Of a stretch of DNA of 64,000 nt, positions 1 to 9,188 are shown one piece after another. Below the pieces are notes generated by a model. That model was not told where the DNA came from, made no database searches, and saw only the letters and a list, made by a program, of their open reading frames with translations. This DNA is from UBA1447 sp002329225 (GTDB taxonomy: Bacteria > Bacillota > Clostridia > Oscillospirales > Acutalibacteraceae): assembly GCA_050946835.1 (NCBI GenBank), contig JBMNVN010000003.1, positions 265,347-329,346 on the forward strand, read 5' to 3'. Every line of letters starts with the position of its first letter. The first letter of the stretch is position 1. Made by a program: the position numbers and the translations under genes.

Positions 1-189
1 TGCGACCTTGTTAATGACGCTTTAGGCTACGTGGCTGCGGACCCGAACTATGTTGTGATAGGCATGCAGTACAATGAAGATGCTGACAAATTTGACAGCG
101 ACACCTGGTGCCTGTTGGTTTCTTTAGGCAGAAACACAGGCTCAACCCTGTTTGAGAAGTTTGAAGAAATTGTAAAAAGCACAAAATAG
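1..189 (+). CDS. C-terminal end of a truncated unknown protein
   Basis: The reading frame is open from the first base to a TAG at 187-189 and gives 62 residues, so the gene starts outside the window. The fragment contains GMQYNEDADKFDSDTWCLLV and ends in a charged helix (EKFEEIVKSTK). The alternation of a small-residue strand, an acidic turn and a W-C-hydrophobic strand is loosely like the end of a CAP/SCP domain, but this is too short to assign. Two hairpins follow it at once (197-221 and 249-293), which supports a real gene end. Confidence 0.55.
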   Translation, partial: CDLVNDALGYVAADPNYVVIGMQYNEDADKFDSDTWCLLVSLGRNTGSTLFEKFEEIVKSTK

Positions 190-248
190 TTTTCAGCCTG
201 TAAAGTCCTACAGCTTTACAGTAATTTCAGCATAAAAAGCATAAAAAC

Positions 249-293
249 ACCGCCGCATCAGGGACTAAAACCTGTCTGCGGCGGTATTTTTGT
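249..293 (+). terminator. Rho-independent terminator after the truncated gene
   Basis: ACCGCCGCA (249-257) pairs with TGCGGCGGT (277-285) around a 19-base loop and is followed by ATTTTTGTCTT. It ends the plus-strand gene and lies just beyond the end of the convergent GDPD gene. Confidence 0.8.
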
Positions 294-305
294 CTTATTC
301 TTAAT

Positions 306-1220
306 TTATTTTTCGTCGGCAAGAATGCTGTATGCCAGGTCGGGATAATCCGTCATAATGCAGTCCGCGCCGATGTCCCTGAGGTAATACATATGCTCCG
401 CCTTATTTATTGTCCAATATTGAACCGCTATGTTGTAACCGTGGGCATAATCAATAAACTCTTTTGTACCCAGGTTTATTATCTCTCTGCCGCCTATCCG
501 ATAAACGCCGTAAGGTATTTGCAAAAGGGAGTAGCGAATGTCATAACGGTTCAAATCCGCTCCGGCTTTAAACAGACGGTAAAACTTCAGCACTTCCGGC
601 GGGCCTGCAGAGCGGCGCATTCCCGGGCAGGCGGCGTCATAGTGTTTTGAAACGGAGGGATTAAAACTTGCCGCTATCACCTCGCCTAACATATCCCGTT
701 CCTTTAAAACTTTGTATAGCCTGTCTGCTGCGGCGGCGCCTGTTTTGCCCCGGTTTTTAACGTCTATACTCCAATAATAGCGTTTATCACCCCGGGCAAG
801 CACATGGTCAAGGATTTGGTCGACCGTGTGTACCCGCAACTCTTCGGGGATATTGTCACCTCTTAGTCCTCTGTAAGGGAATTTGCCGTCTTTTTCAAAG
901 TTTTCGCCTAAGTTGAGCACCTGAAGCTCGCTGAAATTATAATCTATGGGGTAGACATTCTTTTTTCCGAAAGCCTCCTGAGCGTTGCTGGTAGCGTCAA
1001 AAGTTCTGTTGTGCAGCACCACAAGTTCCCCGTCTTTTGTGAGGTGAACATCCAGTTCAAACAAATCAATACTAAACTCTGCGGAGTTCAGGCAGAGGTC
1101 AAAGGCCATAAGAGTGTTTTCAGGCACAATGCCCGCACCTGCACGATGGGCGGCTATAAGGGGTTTTCCGTGCGGACGGATGTAAGGGTTAGGGGTTATT
1201 TTTGTTTTATCAGCAATCAT
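306..1220 (-). CDS. Glycerophosphodiester phosphodiesterase (GDPD family)
   Basis: A 304-residue GDPD TIM-barrel protein expected to hydrolyse glycerophosphodiesters to glycerol-3-phosphate and an alcohol. The family signature is present: HRAG at residues 25-28, PENT at 33-36, ELDVHLTKDGE with metal ligands E55 and D57, catalytic H70 in LHN, and a C-terminal GADCIMTDYPD. There is no signal peptide, so it is probably cytosolic. AAGGAGG lies eight bases before the ATG. It begins about 30 bp after the PurF-like gene on the same strand, so the two probably share a transcript. Substrate choice cannot be read from sequence. Confidence 0.92.
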   Translation of the reverse strand: MIADKTKITPNPYIRPHGKPLIAAHRAGAGIVPENTLMAFDLCLNSAEFSIDLFELDVHLTKDGELVVLHNRTFDATSNAQEAFGKKNVYPIDYNFSELQVLNLGENFEKDGKFPYRGLRGDNIPEELRVHTVDQILDHVLARGDKRYYWSIDVKNRGKTGAAAADRLYKVLKERDMLGEVIAASFNPSVSKHYDAACPGMRRSAGPPEVLKFYRLFKAGADLNRYDIRYSLLQIPYGVYRIGGREIINLGTKEFIDYAHGYNIAVQYWTINKAEHMYYLRDIGADCIMTDYPDLAYSILADEK

Positions 1221-1250
1221 AATCCGGCCTCCTTAACCGTGTTTTACCTG

Positions 1251-2678
1251 CTACTCTTTACCTGTCCAGCAATAGGTGCATATGTTTTCCGCACCGATGC
1301 CGATAGCGTCCAGCATATCGTCAACATTTTGGTAACGTAAAGATGTAAAATTCAGTTCCCTGCCTATATCCTTAACCATGGCGCAATATTTTTCATTGCA
1401 AGGGTTACCATACTCGGCGGGGTCTTCCAAATCCCTGCCCTCCAGGCGTTTAATCGACCGGCGGGTGGCAAGGTCGGATTCGGAACGGGAATCTGAGAAG
1501 TTCAAGTATTTACAGTTAAAAAGAATCGGAGGACAGGCAGAGCGGATATGCACCTCTTTTGCATAGCAGCGGTAGAGCAGATTCACCGTTTCGCGCATTT
1601 GGGTGCCCCTCACAATGGAGTCGTCACAAAAGAGCAGGCGTTTGCCCATAATAAGCTCGGGTATTGGCATTAACTTCATTCGTGCGACAAGGGAACGGAG
1701 TTCTTTACTCTGAGGGGTAAAACTTCTGGCCCAAGTGGGGGTATATTTTACAAAGGGGCGGCTGTACGGGATTTTCGACTCATTGGAATAACCTATGGCG
1801 TGAGCTACACCGGAGTCGGGTATACCCGCCACCATATCCACCTCCGCATCATCCCTGCGGGAGAGAGCGGCGCCGTTCTTATAGCGCATCATCTCTACAT
1901 TCATGCCCTCATAAGTGGAGGAGGGATAACCGTAATAGACCCACAAAAAGGCGCAGATACGCATTTTATCACGGGGCGGGGCAATTTTTTCAATCCCCTC
2001 TTTCGTAAGCAAAACTATTTCGCCGGGGCCGAGTTCGTAAACGGTTTTATAGTCGAGGTTGGTCAGCGTACACGACTCAAAGGTGACGCAGTGAGAAAGG
2101 GTAACGGTGCCGTCCGTTCCTTTAACTTCTTTTTTACCGATTATCAGCGGCGTTCTGCCCAGTTTGTCCCGGCAGGCATAAATACCCTGAGGGGTTAAAA
2201 GCAAAACTGAACAGGAACCTTCCACCGATTCCTGCACCGCAAGCAAACCGTCTTTAAAAGTTTCTTGACCGTCAATGATAACGGAAACCAATTCCGTCTG
2301 GTTAAACCGCCCCTTATTTATCTCCATAAAATGAATGTTGGGGGTTTGAAAACTCTTTTTGACAAGGCTGTCGGCATTGTTGATTCTGCCCACTGTGGCA
2401 ATAGCGTAGCGGCCCAAATGTGAATACACCGTTAGAGGCTGTGGTTCTCTGTCGCTTATGCAGCCTATCCCCATGGAGCTTTTTATCCCTGCAAGTTCAT
2501 CTTCAAACCGGGCTCTGAACTGGGTGTTTTCAATATTATGTATGGAACGGTTAAAGCCCTCTTCCGTCCAAAAGGCCAGACCGCCTTTACTTGTCCCCAA
2601 ATGGGAATGATAGTCCGTACCGAAATAGACATCCGTTACGCAGTCACCGGTAGATACAGCACCGAACAAACCGCCCAT
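1251..2678 (-). CDS. PurF-like amidophosphoribosyltransferase homologue lacking the N-terminal cysteine
   Basis: The protein has an N-terminal Ntn glutaminase-like domain and a C-terminal phosphoribosyltransferase domain whose PRPP motif is LLFCDDSIVRGTQ near residue 350. The C-terminal CTYCWTGKE matches the cysteine pair that binds the Fe-S cluster in Bacillus PurF. The frame can open at a GTG at 2687, but that codon sits inside the ribosome site AGGGGTG, so I use ATG 2676-2678. The mature protein then starts GGLFG, where true PurF starts with Cys (CGxFG). The glutamine-hydrolysing nucleophile is therefore absent. I recall close relatives with the same MGGxFG start in Clostridia, so this is a recognised subgroup and not a local mutation. 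It could use free ammonia or have another role. Confidence 0.88.
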   Translation of the reverse strand: MGGLFGAVSTGDCVTDVYFGTDYHSHLGTSKGGLAFWTEEGFNRSIHNIENTQFRARFEDELAGIKSSMGIGCISDREPQPLTVYSHLGRYAIATVGRINNADSLVKKSFQTPNIHFMEINKGRFNQTELVSVIIDGQETFKDGLLAVQESVEGSCSVLLLTPQGIYACRDKLGRTPLIIGKKEVKGTDGTVTLSHCVTFESCTLTNLDYKTVYELGPGEIVLLTKEGIEKIAPPRDKMRICAFLWVYYGYPSSTYEGMNVEMMRYKNGAALSRRDDAEVDMVAGIPDSGVAHAIGYSNESKIPYSRPFVKYTPTWARSFTPQSKELRSLVARMKLMPIPELIMGKRLLFCDDSIVRGTQMRETVNLLYRCYAKEVHIRSACPPILFNCKYLNFSDSRSESDLATRRSIKRLEGRDLEDPAEYGNPCNEKYCAMVKDIGRELNFTSLRYQNVDDMLDAIGIGAENICTYCWTGKE

Positions 2679-2822
2679 AATAAACACCCCTGCAGTTTAT
2701 TTTTATCCTGATAATTATAGCACTCCGCCGTGGTTATATCCATAAAAAATTGACATAATCGCTTTGCTACATCACGGAGATAAAACGGGGCCCCTTGCAT
2801 TTCACGGTAAAAGCAATAAAAG

Positions 2823-2942
2823 TGTGATTAAAATCACAAAAACATCAATAATAATGTGATTTTTTGTTGTAAATCAAAAGCAAACAGCATATAATACAAT
2901 AAATGTGTGAATATAAACACAAAAACATCAATAATAATGTGA
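2823..2942 (+). repeat. Perfect 25-bp direct repeat flanking a promoter, with CRP-like half-sites
   Basis: An identical 25-base unit occurs at 2835-2859 and 2918-2942. Each copy is preceded by a TGTGA arm: TGTGA-N6-TCACA at 2823-2838 (the CRP/FNR-type consensus) and TGTGA-N6-ACACA at 2906-2921. The first copy lies upstream of the -35 and the second overlaps the ribosome site of the ATPase gene at 2953, as an operator pair would. Confidence 0.75.
2867..2895 (+). promoter_or_regulatory. Sigma-70 type promoter of the DUF4143 ATPase gene
   Basis: TTGTAA (2867-2872), a 17-base spacer and a perfect TATAAT (2890-2895). It lies between the two copies of the 25-bp repeat. Confidence 0.7.
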
Positions 2943-2952
2943 GGGGATAAAT

Positions 2953-4299
2953 ATGGAGCGATTGATTTTATCGAAACTGCTGGAATGGAAAAATTCTCCC
3001 TATCGAAAACCGCTGATATTAAAGGGTGTGCGTCAGGTAGGTAAGACTTGGATTCTCAAAGAGTTCGGCAAGCGCTATTACGAAAATACAGCCTACTTTA
3101 ATTTTGATGAAAACGAGGAATATAAGCAGTTTTTTGAGACCACTAAGGATGTGGAGCGCATATTACAAAATCTGATGATGGCCAGCGGTCAGATAATTGT
3201 GCCGGAAAAGACCTTTATTATCTTTGATGAGGTTCAAGACTTCCCCAAGGTCATCAACTCAATGAAGTATTTCTGCGAGAATGCCCCACAGTATCACATC
3301 GCTTGTGCCGGTTCTCTGCTGGGTATCGCTCTGGCTAAACCGACTTCTTTCCCGGTGGGTAAAGTCAACTTCATGCAGATTGACCCTATGACTTTTAATG
3401 AATTTCTGCTTGCGAACGGTGATGAAAACTTTGCAAGTTATTTGGAAAGCGTGGAAACCTTTGAGCCGATTCCCGACGCCTTTTTTAATCCCCTTTACGA
3501 AAAGTTAAAAATGTATTATGTAACCGGAGGCATGCCCGAATCTGTACTGATGTGGACACAGGCACGGGATATTTCCGCCATGCAGGAAGCTCTGTCCGGA
3601 ATAATTGACGCTTACGAGCGGGACTTTTCTAAACACCCGAATGTCAGCGAATTTCCTAAGATTTCCATGATATGGAAATCAGTTCCGTCCCAACTTGCAA
3701 GAGAGAATAAAAAGTTTATCTACAATGTCATCAAAGAAGGGGCCAGAGCACGGGAGTATGAGGATGCCTTGCAGTGGCTGGTAGATGCCCGACTGGTACA
3801 CAAAATATACCGCAGCAGCGCTCCCGGTCTGCCGGTGGCTGCCTACGATGACCTGTCTGCCTTTAAAATTTATATGGCGGATGTGGGACTGCTTCGCCGC
3901 TTGGCTCAACTGGCACCCACTGCCTTTGGAGAAGGAAACCGCCTGTTCACTGAATTTAAGGGCGCACTGACCGAAAACTTTGTGCTCCAAACTTTGATTA
4001 CGCAGTTTGAAGCGGTTCCAAGATATTGGTCACAAAACAATCCTACTTATGAGGTGGATTTCCTGATTCAGCGGGAGAATGACATTTTCCCTATTGAAGT
4101 CAAATCATCAGGCAATATAACAAGCAAAAGTCTCAAAAAATTCAAGGAATTGTTCCCGGATAAAGTCAGGCTCCGTGTGCGTTTTTCCCTGGACAACTTG
4201 AAGCTGGACGATGATGTACTGAACATTCCTCTGTTTATGGCAGACCACACAGATCGATTGATTGGAATTGCATTGGAGCAACTCCATAGTTGCAAATAA
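2953..4299 (+). CDS. AAA ATPase with DUF4143 domain and PD-(D/E)XK-like C-terminus
   Basis: A 448-residue protein of the common AAA_14/DUF4143 family. Walker A is GVRQVGKT near residues 25-32 and Walker B is FIIFDEVQ near 89-96. The DUF4143 region follows. The C-terminus has EVDFLIQRENDIFPIEVKSS, the D-x(n)-E-V-K pattern of PD-(D/E)XK nucleases. The biological role of the family is poorly defined. The start is set by GAGGGG nine bases before the ATG. It stands alone and is preceded by duplicated operator-like repeats, which suggests tight autoregulation. A second ATPase of similar architecture lies at 39317. Confidence 0.9.
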   Translation: MERLILSKLLEWKNSPYRKPLILKGVRQVGKTWILKEFGKRYYENTAYFNFDENEEYKQFFETTKDVERILQNLMMASGQIIVPEKTFIIFDEVQDFPKVINSMKYFCENAPQYHIACAGSLLGIALAKPTSFPVGKVNFMQIDPMTFNEFLLANGDENFASYLESVETFEPIPDAFFNPLYEKLKMYYVTGGMPESVLMWTQARDISAMQEALSGIIDAYERDFSKHPNVSEFPKISMIWKSVPSQLARENKKFIYNVIKEGARAREYEDALQWLVDARLVHKIYRSSAPGLPVAAYDDLSAFKIYMADVGLLRRLAQLAPTAFGEGNRLFTEFKGALTENFVLQTLITQFEAVPRYWSQNNPTYEVDFLIQRENDIFPIEVKSSGNITSKSLKKFKELFPDKVRLRVRFSLDNLKLDDDVLNIPLFMADHTDRLIGIALEQLHSCK

Positions 4300-4405
4300 T
4301 CACCTTCCTCTTTTGACTTTGTTTTACATCAGATATTTATCGAATATTTTTCATTACTACTTCGCCCTCATCAACCTCTCTCGTATGGTGAAAGCCAAGT
4401 TTTAA

Positions 4406-4885
4406 TTACAAGTTTTCACTCCAGCCTTTGCAAACATCAACCCATGCGGTAAAGCGGGAGTATTCTTCAAGTTCGTCAATCGTCAATTCAATTGCGCTGT
4501 TGCTGCTGCCGCAAGCCGGGAATACCGTCTTAAACCGCTTTAAAGATTCATCAAGGTAAATGACGACATTTTCATTAACGGCAAAGGGACAGACGCCGCC
4601 TACGGCGTGGCCTATCATTTCTTCGGCTTCGCTCGGTAAAAGCATTTTGGCCTTTGTTCCGAACTGCGCCTTATACTTGGGGTTATCAATCTTGGCGTCA
4701 CCGGCGGTAACAATAAGTACGGGCTGTTCATTTACCATGAATGAAAGGGTTTTTGCTATCCGGCAAGGTTCGCAATCCAATGCTTCGGCGGCAAGTTCCA
4801 CCGTCGCACTCGACACCTCAAACTCACGCACTTTGTCTTCAATTCCGTATTTTTTAAAGTACTCTTTAACCTTTTCAATTGCCAT
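4406..4885 (-). CDS. YbaK/EbsC-family aminoacyl-tRNA deacylase
   Basis: A 159-residue single-domain protein of the YbaK/ProX editing family, which hydrolyses mischarged aminoacyl-tRNA in trans. Family features are the central RIAKTLSF with the conserved lysine, VTAGDAKID, and the GGVCPFAVN loop. GGGGAGGA lies seven bases upstream of the ATG. It is a lone gene. The exact substrate, for example Cys-tRNA-Pro or Ala-tRNA-Pro, cannot be told from sequence. Confidence 0.9.
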   Translation of the reverse strand: MAIEKVKEYFKKYGIEDKVREFEVSSATVELAAEALDCEPCRIAKTLSFMVNEQPVLIVTAGDAKIDNPKYKAQFGTKAKMLLPSEAEEMIGHAVGGVCPFAVNENVVIYLDESLKRFKTVFPACGSSNSAIELTIDELEEYSRFTAWVDVCKGWSENL

Positions 4886-5032
4886 GTCCGTTCCTCCCCG
4901 ATATATTCAAAAGGCATTATAGCATAAGGGGCGGAGTTAGCGAATGATATCCGCCGGATTTTCCGCAACAATTACCGCAAGTCCGCCTTTATGCACCTGT
5001 TTTTATTACGGTAAGTTCCCTTTTTATTTAAT

Positions 5033-5061
5033 TTGACTTGAACCCGCTGAAAGTATATACT
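5033..5061 (+). promoter_or_regulatory. Promoter of the ceramidase-like gene
   Basis: TTGACT (5033-5038), a 17-base spacer and TATACT (5056-5061). It is followed by an AAGGAGG ribosome site ahead of ATG 5119. Confidence 0.7.
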
Positions 5062-5118
5062 TTGGCTCAGGCGCTTGCAGTTTTTGCATATGAGGCCGAA
5101 ATTTAAGGAGGTAATACA

Positions 5119-6588
5119 ATGCCTGTAAAAGCGAAGGGTTCGCCGTTTATGAAGGCGTTAGCACGGACTTTAGAAAAATCTATGATTCGTTCCGGCAAAA
5201 AGCTTGCAAAAAAGGGCCCCGCTCCGCAAATTCCCAAGGGAGTTTTTGACAGGGTGGCTGAAGCAAAAAGTGAGTTTTTCACCGTCGGTTTTGCAAAAAC
5301 CGATATTATGCCCGATGATATTCCCAAGAAAAAGTACTACGTGGCAGGGTACAAGGCCTGGAATCCGGCAAAAAGCGTGCTGGATCCCATGACCACCAGT
5401 GCGGTTTGGATTGACGACAATTCCGGCCGCGGCGGCATTGTGATGGTGTCGGTGGACAGCGTCGGCCTGACCGACTATGATGCCGACAATATCCGCCGGG
5501 ATTTGGCGGACTTTATAAAACAGACCAACTGCCGCTCCATAAACCTCTGCAGCACCCATAATCACGCCGGTATAGATACCATAGGCATGTGGGGTCCCCT
5601 GCCCAAAAGCGGCCGGGATAAAAAGTATATGAAGATTGTCTATGACGGCATTAAAAAGGTTATCAGGGAAGCCTACGATAACCGAAAAGACGGGGATATC
5701 TACTTCGGCAAAAAAGAAACGCCGGAAATTCAGCGGGACTCCCGACTGCCCCACGTGTTCAACAAAGAGCTGGCCCGTCTGCGTTTTGTTCCGAAAGACG
5801 GTTCAACGGAAGTTTGGATGCTTAAATATGACTCCCATACGGAAAATATGCTCGGTCTCCCCATTGTAAGTGCGGACTTTGCCTGCTACCTGCGCAGGGG
5901 GATTCTGGAGTCCGCAGGGGCGGAATCCATCTACTTCACCGGTCCGGCGGGAGGACTTATTCGGCTCAAGGAATTGGATAAAGACCCCATTGAGTCAACA
6001 AAGATAGCCGGCAAGGAATTGGCCGACACCGCTATTGCTATCGAGGACGAGCGCAAACTTGAACCGAAAATAAGCATTCTCCGTCAGGAATACTACTCCC
6101 CGGCTGACAACTATGCACTTGCTTTGATTTGTTCCGTCGGGATTATAAAAAAGGCAAAGCATCCCTGTACCAACGGCAAAATCGGCGTTGCCGTAAAAAC
6201 GGAAATGACCTATATGCAAATAGGCGACCTGAACATTCTAATGTTGCCTAATGAGATTTTCCCGGAACTTTGCTACGGCGGCTACCTGCCTGCGGAAGAG
6301 ACGGCGGAGGGAAAGTCCCCCGACATCAACCCCGACCCCTTGCAGAAAATTGCCGGGGATGACGACCTGCTTTTCTTAGCCCTCGTCAACGACTTTACCG
6401 GCTATGTGGTTCCGCCCAATGACTTTTTCCTCCATCCGGATATCCCATATATTGATACCACAAGGGACAGGCTCGACAGAGGCCACTATGAGGAAACCAA
6501 CTCCCTCGGCCCCGATACCGCCTACATAGTTGCGGATACGTTCAAACAAATGATGGAAACCGTGAAAGCCGCGGAAAAAGAAAAATAA
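5119..6588 (+). CDS. Neutral/alkaline ceramidase-like hydrolase, N-terminal-domain type
   Basis: A 489-residue protein resembling the N-terminal catalytic domain of neutral ceramidase. The zinc-site signature STHNHAGIDTIGMWG is present near residues 155-170, preceded by a VSVDSVGL strand. Family enzymes cleave amide-linked lipids such as ceramide. This protein is shorter than animal ceramidases (about 700 residues) because the C-terminal immunoglobulin-like domain is missing, and it has no signal peptide. Many such bacterial proteins are of unknown substrate. AAGGAGGTAATACA precedes the ATG. It is monocistronic with its own promoter and terminator. Confidence 0.8.
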   Translation: MPVKAKGSPFMKALARTLEKSMIRSGKKLAKKGPAPQIPKGVFDRVAEAKSEFFTVGFAKTDIMPDDIPKKKYYVAGYKAWNPAKSVLDPMTTSAVWIDDNSGRGGIVMVSVDSVGLTDYDADNIRRDLADFIKQTNCRSINLCSTHNHAGIDTIGMWGPLPKSGRDKKYMKIVYDGIKKVIREAYDNRKDGDIYFGKKETPEIQRDSRLPHVFNKELARLRFVPKDGSTEVWMLKYDSHTENMLGLPIVSADFACYLRRGILESAGAESIYFTGPAGGLIRLKELDKDPIESTKIAGKELADTAIAIEDERKLEPKISILRQEYYSPADNYALALICSVGIIKKAKHPCTNGKIGVAVKTEMTYMQIGDLNILMLPNEIFPELCYGGYLPAEETAEGKSPDINPDPLQKIAGDDDLLFLALVNDFTGYVVPPNDFFLHPDIPYIDTTRDRLDRGHYEETNSLGPDTAYIVADTFKQMMETVKAAEKEK

Positions 6589-6605
6589 GCATTAAAATTT
6601 AAAGA

Positions 6606-6638
6606 GCCGCTTCATCGTCCGTGATGAGGCGGCTTTTT
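6606..6638 (+). terminator. Terminator between convergent ceramidase-like and P-type ATPase genes
   Basis: GCCGCTTCATC (6606-6616) pairs with GATGAGGCGGC (6623-6633) with one G-U pair, followed by five Ts. Confidence 0.85.
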
Positions 6639-6653
6639 GATTGATTGAACCCT

Positions 6654-9086
6654 TTATTTGACAGTTTTAAGTATATAGATTTTTCTTGCTATAAGGCGGC
6701 AGAGGGCGGCTATTTTTTCCAAACCTACGGTAAACAGCCACATCACGGAGGGAATCAGCAAAACAAAAACGGCAAGAATCAGCGCGCTCCCGTACTCCAA
6801 TGCAACGATGGAGAATATATTCGGAACCACTGCCAAAATCCCCAAAAACAACACCACCAAACCCGCTAAAAGAACTCCCCGCATAAGGTTGAAGGGCCGG
6901 GAAACATTCCAGACCATAAGCAGGCCCACAACCGTTATCAGTACGGCGGCAATGGTGGTCACCTGTGCGGGTTCAAGGCCGAAAGCATCGTCAAACAAGA
7001 CCAGACCTATTAGCACAAATAAATCCGTCATAGCGGCGGGCAAAGCCCGATAAATCACATTCCAGATAAAACGCCCCTTAACAAGGGAAGTGTTGGGTTC
7101 CAAAGAAAGGAAGAATGAAGGAATACCGATGGTAATCATACTTGCCAACGAAAGCTGAGCGGGTGTCAAAGGATAAGCGAAGGCCGCCGTGATGGATATT
7201 ATGGCCAAAGCGAAAGAGAAGATGTTTTTAACAAGGAACAGCGAAGCGGTGCGCTCGATATTGTTTATAACCCGCCTGCCCTCCGCAACCACTAAAGGCA
7301 TGGAGTCAAAGTCGGATTTGAGCAGTACAAGGTGAGAAACCTTTGAGGCCACCTCGCTGCCGGAGGCCATGGCAACACCGCAGTCGGCCGTTTTGAGGGC
7401 CAGAACGTCATTTACACCGTCGCCTGTCATTGCCACCTTATGCCCCGCCTTTTGCAGGGCAAGGATAAGCTGCCGTTTTTGTTCGGGAGACACTCTGCCG
7501 AAAACCGTATATTTTCCGGCGGCTTCGGCAATTTTTTCTTTGGTATCCAAAGTTGAGGCGTCTACATAATTCTCCGCCCCGGGAATACCCGCATCCCGTG
7601 CGGCGGTGCATACCGTTACGGGGTTATCGCCGGATATTACTTTTATCTGAACGCCCTGTTCAACAAAATACTCAAAGGTCTTTTTCGCCGCAGGGCGAAC
7701 CGGGTTTTCAAGGGTAACCAGAGCAATGGGTGTAAGCGTTTGGAGAGGGTCCCCGCTTTCAAGAGGAGCGCAGGCGGCAAACATCAGCACACGGTTGCCG
7801 GTTGCGGCATAGTCCTCAACGGTTTTAAGGTATTCCGGGAACCGCCCTCTAAGCAAGAATTCCGGCGCTCCCAGAGCATAGGCTTCAGCGGGCGACAAGG
7901 CGACGGCGCTGTACTTATCTACCGAAGAAAACTCTTTAATCCCCGTTGCCGGGCGGAAAAGTTCGGACTTGAAATGATTTTTAAGGGCCTGCATGGTGGC
8001 GTTGGTGCCGGGCATATTCATTGCAAAATCCGTCAGTAAACGGTTAATATCCTCGCCGCTCATAAGGTTGCCGTCTAAGGGAACTACCTCCGTAACATCC
8101 ATGCGGTTTTCGGTTATGGTACCTGTTTTGTCCACACAAAGCACATCGGTACGCGCCAGCGTTTCAATACTTTTTAAATCCCTTACCAAAGTATCTTTGC
8201 GTGAAAGGCGTATAACGCTCACCGCCAAGGCTATGCTGACAAGCAGATAAAGTCCCTCCGGTATCATACCTATGAGGGCGGCGGTAGTGCTTTCCACCGC
8301 TTCTTTCGGCATCAGGCCGAGAATTTGAGTTGACCTCACATACATCATTATCCCCACGGGGATAATCGCAACGCCTATAACCTGAAGCAGACGGGTCAGG
8401 TCCTTCATCATACCTATCGGTTTACGCTTTTTGGACTTGCGTGCTTCCACGGTCATTTTGGACACATAGGAGTATTTTCCGACCTTTTCGAGCCTCGCCC
8501 TGCCCTCACCGGAAACGACAAAACTGCCCGATATTAACTTATCCCCGGGCTTTTTCGTTATCTCGTCCGCTTCACCCGTTACAAGGGATTCGTTTACATG
8601 CAGTGAACCTTCCAGAAGAACGGCATCGGCATAAATTTGGTTCCCTGTGCCGAAAATCACAACGTCATCCATCACGGTTTGCTCGGCGGGCAGTTCAACT
8701 ACCTCTCCCATGCGAACCGCCAGGGCTTTGGGCTCGTTCATGAGCACCAATTTATCCAAAGTTTTTTTTGCCCTCAATTCCTGCACAATACCTATGAGGG
8801 TGTTGATAGCAACTACCACCATAAAAAACATATTTTTGAAAGAGCCGACAATTGCAAGGGCAAGAGCAAGCACAAAAAATATCAGGTTAAAGTATGTGAG
8901 TACATTCCCCCTTATAATCTGACCGACGGTTTTGGACGGGGACTGAACCGCCTCGTTATACAGACCCGCCGCCATCCGTTCTTCAACCTGTTCCCGGGTC
9001 AGGCCGAAGTCCGATGAAGTGTAGACCCTGTCGGGAAGAGGGACGGCAACTTCTTCATTTTTATTTTTCTTGGGCAATAAAGCCAT
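6654..9086 (-). CDS. Cation-transporting P-type ATPase, CtpE-like
   Basis: An 810-residue P-type ATPase. The phosphorylated aspartate is D319 in DKTGTITEN. The actuator loop reads VTGEAD, where most P2-type pumps have TGES, and the hinge is TGDGVNDVLALKTADCGVAMA. About ten membrane segments are visible, including the M4 signature region IGMIPEGLYLL. The TGEAD loop, the PEGL motif and overall layout match mycobacterial CtpE, which is linked to Ca2+ uptake, so Ca2+ is the best guess. The ion is not proven by sequence. A weak AAGGAG lies about 13 bases from the ATG. Confidence 0.9.
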   Translation of the reverse strand: MALLPKKNKNEEVAVPLPDRVYTSSDFGLTREQVEERMAAGLYNEAVQSPSKTVGQIIRGNVLTYFNLIFFVLALALAIVGSFKNMFFMVVVAINTLIGIVQELRAKKTLDKLVLMNEPKALAVRMGEVVELPAEQTVMDDVVIFGTGNQIYADAVLLEGSLHVNESLVTGEADEITKKPGDKLISGSFVVSGEGRARLEKVGKYSYVSKMTVEARKSKKRKPIGMMKDLTRLLQVIGVAIIPVGIMMYVRSTQILGLMPKEAVESTTAALIGMIPEGLYLLVSIALAVSVIRLSRKDTLVRDLKSIETLARTDVLCVDKTGTITENRMDVTEVVPLDGNLMSGEDINRLLTDFAMNMPGTNATMQALKNHFKSELFRPATGIKEFSSVDKYSAVALSPAEAYALGAPEFLLRGRFPEYLKTVEDYAATGNRVLMFAACAPLESGDPLQTLTPIALVTLENPVRPAAKKTFEYFVEQGVQIKVISGDNPVTVCTAARDAGIPGAENYVDASTLDTKEKIAEAAGKYTVFGRVSPEQKRQLILALQKAGHKVAMTGDGVNDVLALKTADCGVAMASGSEVASKVSHLVLLKSDFDSMPLVVAEGRRVINNIERTASLFLVKNIFSFALAIISITAAFAYPLTPAQLSLASMITIGIPSFFLSLEPNTSLVKGRFIWNVIYRALPAAMTDLFVLIGLVLFDDAFGLEPAQVTTIAAVLITVVGLLMVWNVSRPFNLMRGVLLAGLVVLFLGILAVVPNIFSIVALEYGSALILAVFVLLIPSVMWLFTVGLEKIAALCRLIARKIYILKTVK

Positions 9087-9188
9087 ACCGCAATTTACTC
9101 CTTCATTTTATTTTTACCGAATTACAACAGATATAATGATCTTGCCGCAAAAATATTACCATTATTTCACAAAACAATAAACCGTTTT

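Noticed and set aside
2670..2687. GTG start (2685-2687) for the PurF-like gene
   Set aside because: That codon lies inside the ribosome site, and the added residues MFI precede the conserved MGGLFG start. Neither start supplies an N-terminal Cys.
5170..5754. Open frame (194 codons) opposite the ceramidase-like gene
   Set aside because: Shadow of a gene with a clear zinc-site motif, own promoter and terminator.
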